Shown here piece by piece: positions 59,388-64,000 of a stretch of 64,000 nucleotides of DNA. Numbering within the stretch: the stretch's first letter is position 1; each line of letters begins with the position of its first letter. Source of the stretch: Runella defluvii (GTDB lineage: Bacteria > Bacteroidota > Bacteroidia > Cytophagales > Spirosomataceae); contig NZ_JACIBY010000005.1 of the NCBI RefSeq assembly GCF_014195535.1, positions 59,807 to 123,806 on the forward strand, read 5' to 3'. Below the pieces are notes generated by a model, which was given only the letters and a program-made list of their open reading frames with translations, was not told the DNA's origin and ran no database searches. The translations under genes were made by a program, and so were the position numbers.

Positions 59388-60368
59388 TTACGCTTGCAAT
59401 AGCGCAAATTCTTTCGCGAAGTAGGTCAAAATAACCTTTGCCCCTGCCCGACGAATCGACATCAGGGTTTCTAACATCGCACGGTCGCCGTCGAGCCAGC
59501 CGTTTTGGGCAGCGGCCTTGATCATGGCATATTCTCCCGAAACGTTGTAGGCCGCAATCGGCAAATCAAAGTTTTGGTTCAATGTCTTGATGACGTCCAA
59601 GTACGCCAGTGCAGGTTTCACCATCAAAAAATCAGCTCCTTCTTGGTAATCAAGTTCGGCTTCAATCAGGGCTTCGCGTACGTTGGCAGGATTCATTTGG
59701 TACGTTTTTTTGTCACCAAAACGGGGGGCAGAATCAAGCGCATCGCGGAAGGGGCCATAAAACGCACTGGCGTATTTGACAGAATACGACATGATACTCA
59801 CGTCGGTAAACCCTTCAGCATCAAGTGCTTCACGAATGAAACCTACGCGACCATCCATCATGTCGCTGGGGCCGAGAATATCAGCACCTGCGCGTGCTTG
59901 CGCCACGGCCATTTTGGCTAGAATGTCGAGGGTTTCGTCGTTCAGGATTTTTCCGTTTTCAACCAAACCATCGTGCCCATCGCTGCTGTAAGGATCCATG
60001 GCCACGTCAGTCATTAATGCCAACTCAGGAAATTTGTCTTTGATGGCTTTGAGCGCATCAAGGTACAACGTTCCTTCGCGGTAGCTTTCGGTGGCGTATT
60101 TGTCTTTTTTATCTTCCGAATAATTGGGAAACAAATCAATGCACTTGATGCCCAAATCGGTCACCTCTTTCAGTTCTTCCAAAAGTGTATCGAGCGAGTG
60201 GCGGTAAATGCCTGGCATCGATTTTACTTCGCTCCGTACACCACTTCCTTCGACGATAAACATCGGGTAGATGAGGTCGTTGACGGAGAGGGTAGTTTCT
60301 TGCGCGAGCGCGCGAATGGCCGCCGATTGACGATTGCGGCGCGGGCGGCGTGGTATTGAATAACTCAT
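59388..60368 (-). CDS. hemB: Porphobilinogen synthase (5-aminolevulinate dehydratase)
   Basis: A 326-residue enzyme condensing two 5-aminolevulinate molecules in tetrapyrrole synthesis. RPRRNRQSAAIRALAQETTL begins it. The second Schiff-base lysine lies in ADFLMVKPALAYLDVI, followed by AAYNVSGEYAMIKAAAQNGW. DMMDGRVGFIREALD and IMSYSVKYASAFYGPFRDA, with the first Lys, are also clear. The metal-binding region lacks the triple-Cys zinc site and has an Asp-containing stretch (MTDVAMDPYSSDGHDG), so it is Mg-type. Length normal. Confidence 0.95.
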   Translation of the reverse strand: MSYSIPRRPRRNRQSAAIRALAQETTLSVNDLIYPMFIVEGSGVRSEVKSMPGIYRHSLDTLLEELKEVTDLGIKCIDLFPNYSEDKKDKYATESYREGTLYLDALKAIKDKFPELALMTDVAMDPYSSDGHDGLVENGKILNDETLDILAKMAVAQARAGADILGPSDMMDGRVGFIREALDAEGFTDVSIMSYSVKYASAFYGPFRDALDSAPRFGDKKTYQMNPANVREALIEAELDYQEGADFLMVKPALAYLDVIKTLNQNFDLPIAAYNVSGEYAMIKAAAQNGWLDGDRAMLETLMSIRRAGAKVILTYFAKEFALLQA

Positions 60369-60419
60369 AGTGGGGAAGTCGTTTTTAGTTATTTGTTATC
60401 CGCTAACCTAAAAAGAGTG

Positions 60420-60446
60420 GCACACAGACAACCAATGCCTGTGTGC
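60420..60446 (-). terminator. Hairpin after the PfkB kinase gene
   Basis: GCACACAG and CTGTGTGC form an 8-base stem over an 11-base loop between the PfkB stop and the hemB start. There is no strong T-run, so terminator function is weakly supported. Confidence 0.45.
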
Positions 60447-60476
60447 GCTTATGAGAGACGACGGTCGTCGATTTAA

Positions 60477-61391
60477 TTAAATATGGAATGTTGACAAGAG
60501 TACAAACTCTTGCACACGCGCGTCGATTTCAGCTTGAGTAAGATCGATGATGCGCTCAGGACCAAATTTTTCCACGCAAAACGACGCCATGGCCGAACCA
60601 TACACAATGGCGCGTTTCATGTTGGCAAAGCTGATGTCATCAGTACTTGCTAAATACCCAATGAAGCCTCCCGCGAAAGTGTCGCCAGCCCCCGTTGGGT
60701 CAAATACTTCTTCCAACGGCAACGCTGGGCAGAAAAATACTTCATCACCTTGGAAAAGGAGCGCACCGTGCTCACCTTTTTTGATAATGAGGGTTTTAGG
60801 CCCCATCGCCATAATGGTTTTTGCAGCACGACGCAACGAGTAATCACCCGAAAGCATCCGTGCTTCTTCGTCGTTGACCGTCAAGCAATCTACTTTTGCA
60901 ATAACCGCTTTGAGGTCTTCGAGGGCAATGTTCATCCACAAGTTCATGGTATCAAGCATCACAAACTTTGGACGATTGTTAAGACGATCCAAAACGGCCA
61001 TTTGAAGCGCAGGCACCATGTTTCCTAGCATCAAGTAGGTACAATCTTGGTAAGAAGCAGGAATGATAGGGTCAAAATCGCCAAAAACGTTGAGCTGCGT
61101 GTCCAACGTATCGCGGCTGTTCATGTCGTTGTGGTATTTACCCGACCAAAAAAATGTTTTTCCTTCTGGTTTGATTTCCAATCCTTCCGTATTGACACCG
61201 TGTTGTTCTAAGGTCTCAATCATTTCTTTTGGAAAATCACCGCCCACAACCCCAATAATATTGTTCTTTTTGGTGAAGTACGAAGCAGTAAGCGTGATGT
61301 AAGTAGCTGCGCCACCTACAATTTTATCGGTTTTTCCAAAAGGGGTTTCGATGGCATCAAAAGCAACCGACCCAACGGTTAGCAAACTCAT
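60477..61391 (-). CDS. PfkB-family carbohydrate/nucleoside kinase
   Basis: A 304-residue kinase. GGAATYITLTASYF near the start and FDPTGAGDTFAGGFIGYLAS, with the catalytic Asp of GAGD and the anion hole, are the two PfkB signatures. The N-terminal SVAFDAIETPFGKTDKIVGG and lid segment fit the ribokinase fold. The substrate is not determined; adenosine-kinase-like sugar kinases look closest. Confidence 0.9.
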   Translation of the reverse strand: MSLLTVGSVAFDAIETPFGKTDKIVGGAATYITLTASYFTKKNNIIGVVGGDFPKEMIETLEQHGVNTEGLEIKPEGKTFFWSGKYHNDMNSRDTLDTQLNVFGDFDPIIPASYQDCTYLMLGNMVPALQMAVLDRLNNRPKFVMLDTMNLWMNIALEDLKAVIAKVDCLTVNDEEARMLSGDYSLRRAAKTIMAMGPKTLIIKKGEHGALLFQGDEVFFCPALPLEEVFDPTGAGDTFAGGFIGYLASTDDISFANMKRAIVYGSAMASFCVEKFGPERIIDLTQAEIDARVQEFVLLSTFHI

Positions 61392-61442
61392 AGTTTTCGT
61401 TGTTAATCAGTAAAAAATAAATGATTGTATTGTTCTAAAAAA

Positions 61443-61477
61443 GAAAAGGATAAAGCCATAGCAGCCTTATCCTTTTC
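61443..61477 (-). terminator. Terminator of the TPR gene
   Basis: A perfect 11-base stem (GAAAAGGATAA/TTATCCTTTTC). On the minus strand it is followed by a T-run. Confidence 0.8.
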
Positions 61478-61497
61478 CTTGATTTTTCATATTGTAC

Positions 61498-62193
61498 TTA
61501 TTCAGCAGCGCTTTCGAGGAAACCTTTAAATTTCTTCGCGTTTAGCACTTCTGACGATTGAGGATATTTCTCAATAAGGTCGCTATATACTTCAATCGCT
61601 TCCGTGTTTTTCTTTGCTTTTTCGTAAGCCACACCAAGCTTAATCATGTACGAAGGTGTAAAATACGCATTTGGCTTATAATCAACCGCTTTTTGGTAGT
61701 AGCTGATGGCATCCTCAACGCTATTTTTTTCCATGTAAGCGTCACCAATCAACGAGTACGCACGGGCCTGAACCAACAAATCAGAAGAACTGAAAGATTT
61801 CAAGTGCTCAATGGCCTCGTCAAACTTACCTTGTTTCAACAAGGCAGCTCCTGAGTAAAACTGCGCAAGATTGCCTGCTGGTGTTGCACCGTATTCATCA
61901 GCGATGCTGGTTAAACCAGGGTTACCTGCGCTTCCTTTGAGCGCTTTATTAAGAGAATCGGTTTCAAAGGCAAAAACAGGAGCGTACAAAGCAGCTTGAG
62001 CTTGCTCATCTTGGCTACTTACGTAATAGTTATATCCGAACCATCCTGCTAGTGCAACGACAATTGCTCCCCCCGCAATGACGAATATATTGCGGTTTTT
62101 TTCGATGCTTTTTTCAAACTTGGTTAACTCTCCTGCCAAACCTTCTGGGCTCTCTAAAAAATCAAGCCCCGAATCTGTGTCTTTATTGCTCAT
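61498..62193 (-). CDS. Membrane-anchored tetratricopeptide-repeat protein
   Basis: A 231-residue protein. A short acidic cytoplasmic start is followed by one helix (~36-56, IFVIAGGAIVVALAGWFGYN). Three or four TPR units follow (AQFYSGAALLKQGKFDEAIE, ARAYSLIGDAYMEKNSVEDA, SYMIKLGVAYEKAKKNTEAI). The layout resembles YfgM/BepA-type helpers that dock with secretion or outer-membrane assembly partners. A promoter is visible upstream. Confidence 0.85.
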   Translation of the reverse strand: MSNKDTDSGLDFLESPEGLAGELTKFEKSIEKNRNIFVIAGGAIVVALAGWFGYNYYVSSQDEQAQAALYAPVFAFETDSLNKALKGSAGNPGLTSIADEYGATPAGNLAQFYSGAALLKQGKFDEAIEHLKSFSSSDLLVQARAYSLIGDAYMEKNSVEDAISYYQKAVDYKPNAYFTPSYMIKLGVAYEKAKKNTEAIEVYSDLIEKYPQSSEVLNAKKFKGFLESAAE

Positions 62194-62218
62194 TACTATT
62201 GATTTTCAAATTGGAGTG

Positions 62219-62247
62219 CAAAATTAGGAAAACTCTTGAAACTCAAA
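62219..62247 (-). promoter_or_regulatory. Promoter of the TPR gene
   Basis: On the minus strand, TTTG (62247-62244) is followed after 17 bases by TAATTTTG (62226-62219), an exact -7 match, 25 bases before the start at 62193. Confidence 0.6.
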
Positions 62248-62369
62248 AAGAACTCAGCTATTTTTTATACGGATTGAGCGCCTATTTAAGTGACTTTGTT
62301 CTTTTGCTCGACAACAACAGTGCCAAAAATTTCGTCAGAACAAAAAAATAGCCAAAATCTGCGCATTCT

Positions 62370-64000
62370 TTACTGTTCTTTTTTGACCCAACGAATCATT
62401 TTTCGCCAAATAGATTTGGATGGCGTCTCGTTGTGGTAGTAATTATTTTTCTTGCCGTAATAATCGTACGTCTGCTTGTAACTGTACCCGTAGCCTTTCG
62501 ACGAATAATAAGCCGCTGGCATGAGGTTGGCGTAGAGGTCATCTTTGTAAAAATCATTGATGATAACACCCACGTTTTTGATTTTATATTCTTCCGCAAT
62601 TTGGTTGACCAACAAATACGATTCTTTGTGCGAGTACAACCAACGAATGATGTAAATCACCAAATCGCTTTTCTTCAACAAAGGAACGTTGTCCGACACC
62701 AAACCAACGGGGGCAGTATCCACCAACACAAAATCATACTCTTGCTGAGCACTGGTAATAAATGCCTCAAAGCGCTCATTTTGAATAAGCTCAGTTGGAT
62801 TAAAAGGCGAAGGCCCCGCAGGAATAAAGTCGAGATTTTCGATGACCGAATGGTGAATCGTCTGGTGAAAATCATCTGCCTTTCCCGACAGGTACGTACT
62901 AAGCCCAATTTTGTTGTTGTGGTTAAAATAACGGTGCATGTTCGACCGCCGCAAGTCTGACACAACCACCAGCACCGTTTTCCCAATTTTGGTCAAAGAC
63001 GTCGCCAAATTCAGCGTCACAAACGATTTGCCTTCGCCTGAGAGTTCGGACGTAATCACCAGCAATTTGCCTTGCTGACTTGGGGCGTCGGTCAGAAAAC
63101 TCAGATTGGTACGGATGCTGTTGACCGATTCGGAAAACAATGAACGGTTTTCCAAAAAGTGCAGCAAATCTTTTTCGTTTTGCGAAATTTTGTGCGGAAA
63201 TCGCTGAATGAGTCCCAGCAAATTGACGCGCTCGGAAGCGCCAATTTTGGAAATTTCGGTAAATTTCCCGTTGGCAAAACGGGCCAAAAAGATTGAGCCA
63301 AACCCAATCAGTAACCCCAAAACGAGCGACACCGAAATAAGGCGCGGCGCTTGTGGGTAAATCTGGTATGCATAACTGCGGGTAAGTACCGTAAACGACG
63401 GCAAAACTCCCGCTTTTACAATCGAGGTTTCAATCTCTTTGTTAATCAACAAAAGGTATATTTTTTCGTTGACATCACGGTCGTTTTGAAGATACCCAAG
63501 CTCTCGTTCTACCGATGGCAGGGCATTCATTCGGCTTTTAATTAGCGCCAAATTTTGACTGATAATGCCCAGTGTGCTCTCATTTTTTTGACGCTGTACC
63601 TTGATGTTAGAAAGAATTTGCTCCCGTACACGGTCAATTTCGTCGTCGGCAGTTTTGACAATTGGGTTATTGACACTCAGGTTTTTACCAATAATATACG
63701 CTTTCCGATCAAGAATGAGGCGGTTGAGATCCGAGACTAACTTGAGAAGGACACCGTCGCTGGTACCATCAAGCCCCAAACTACCCACATTGACGGGTTC
63801 AAAACGATTGCTCAGGCTTTGTTCGAGCAAATTGATGTACGATTTGGCAATCTCTAGGGTATTTTTTTGCGCTTCAAGTTGGGTCATTTGCCCCATGACG
63901 TCCGACATAGAAGCTTGCAAACTAGGCACCGAACTGCGTTGTTTGTACCGTTCTAACTCCGACGACGCTTTTTGAAGTGCTGTCGCGTAGATTTTGATTT
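62370..64000 (-). CDS. Polysaccharide-export tyrosine autokinase (Wzc/BY-kinase), 5' end outside window
   Basis: The frame stays open to the right edge, giving the last ~542 residues. A long coiled coil (Wzz periplasmic part) precedes the helix PRLISVSLVLGLLIGFGSIF. The cytoplasmic kinase follows: Walker A SELSGEGKSFVTLN, Walker A' VVVSDLRRSNMHRYF, and Walker B YDFVLVDTAPVGLVSD. A tyrosine-rich tail (SKGYGYSYKQTYDYYGKKNN) is the autophosphorylation cluster. It controls length and export of capsule or exopolysaccharide. The N-terminal Wzz segment is truncated by the window edge. Partners Wza/Wzx would lie further right. Confidence 0.92.
   Translation of the reverse strand, partial: IKIYATALQKASSELERYKQRSSVPSLQASMSDVMGQMTQLEAQKNTLEIAKSYINLLEQSLSNRFEPVNVGSLGLDGTSDGVLLKLVSDLNRLILDRKAYIIGKNLSVNNPIVKTADDEIDRVREQILSNIKVQRQKNESTLGIISQNLALIKSRMNALPSVERELGYLQNDRDVNEKIYLLLINKEIETSIVKAGVLPSFTVLTRSYAYQIYPQAPRLISVSLVLGLLIGFGSIFLARFANGKFTEISKIGASERVNLLGLIQRFPHKISQNEKDLLHFLENRSLFSESVNSIRTNLSFLTDAPSQQGKLLVITSELSGEGKSFVTLNLATSLTKIGKTVLVVVSDLRRSNMHRYFNHNNKIGLSTYLSGKADDFHQTIHHSVIENLDFIPAGPSPFNPTELIQNERFEAFITSAQQEYDFVLVDTAPVGLVSDNVPLLKKSDLVIYIIRWLYSHKESYLLVNQIAEEYKIKNVGVIINDFYKDDLYANLMPAAYYSSKGYGYSYKQTYDYYGKKNNYYHNETPSKSIWRKMIRWVKKEQ

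Overview
The window reads as a chromosomal piece of a Bacteroidota bacterium, most likely Cytophagales (Spirosomaceae, for example Runella or a relative). This rests on several things visible in the sequence. There are many exact Bacteroidota-type -7 boxes (TAnnTTTG) and few Shine-Dalgarno sequences. The gene families are typical of the phylum: DUF3078 and PorT-like outer-membrane proteins, DUF4286, DUF3857 and DUF5690 proteins, a SPOR lipoprotein and a sigma-54 regulator beside a MacB-type efflux operon. The genus is inference. There is no rRNA, tRNA, CRISPR array or complete insertion sequence.

Layout. 1-3.2 kb is a small accessory patch. It holds an intact RelE-type toxin-antitoxin pair, remains of two further antitoxin/toxin genes, and a SLOG-domain protein with four membrane helices. 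3.2-9.4 kb is core: a DUF5690 transporter, nadB, rplM-rpsI, rpsB and tsf. 9.5-13.9 kb carries an ECF sigma factor, a tiny protein, an MscS-like channel, a DUF3078 protein and MscL (an osmotic theme), then a LytTR regulator and a beta-barrel protein. 14.3-18.4 kb is an unrecognised envelope cluster: a Lys-rich membrane protein, an exported actin/Ppx-fold protein, a PspA-like coiled-coil membrane protein, a multi-pass protein and a vWA-like lipoprotein. 18.6-22.7 kb holds lpdA and an isoquinoline-oxidoreductase-like molybdenum enzyme.

23-24 kb is an Rpn-type nuclease with a tandem-repeat tail. 24.1-33.8 kb is a tripartite MacB-like efflux system (adaptor, TolC, ATPase, two permeases) followed by an NtrC-type response regulator and its likely histidine kinase, with a 2H-phosphoesterase gene on the other strand between them. 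33.8-50.1 kb is mostly housekeeping: helicase, Fpg/Nei glycosylase, rplU-rpmA, rlmB, a second Rpn gene, gmd, SPOR and DUF3857 proteins, glycosyltransferase, amino-acid permease, AlbA_2 protein, DUF4286 and pbpC. 56-64 kb holds a GT-C glycosyltransferase, DUF3299 and FAS1 proteins, hemB, a PfkB kinase, a TPR protein and a truncated BY-kinase.

The most striking region is 50.1-56.1 kb. Three FGE-sulfatase-fold (SUMF1-like) genes are followed by an LRR-Roc-COR-CHAT GTPase/protease and a Trypco1-like protein. The 3' ends of the first and third FGE genes differ at 19 bases, all in the first or second position of NNY codons, while every other codon is identical. That is the signature of diversity-generating-retroelement (DGR) variable repeats. 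No reverse transcriptase or template repeat was seen in the window, so these look like remote DGR targets attached to a GTPase/caspase-like conflict module.
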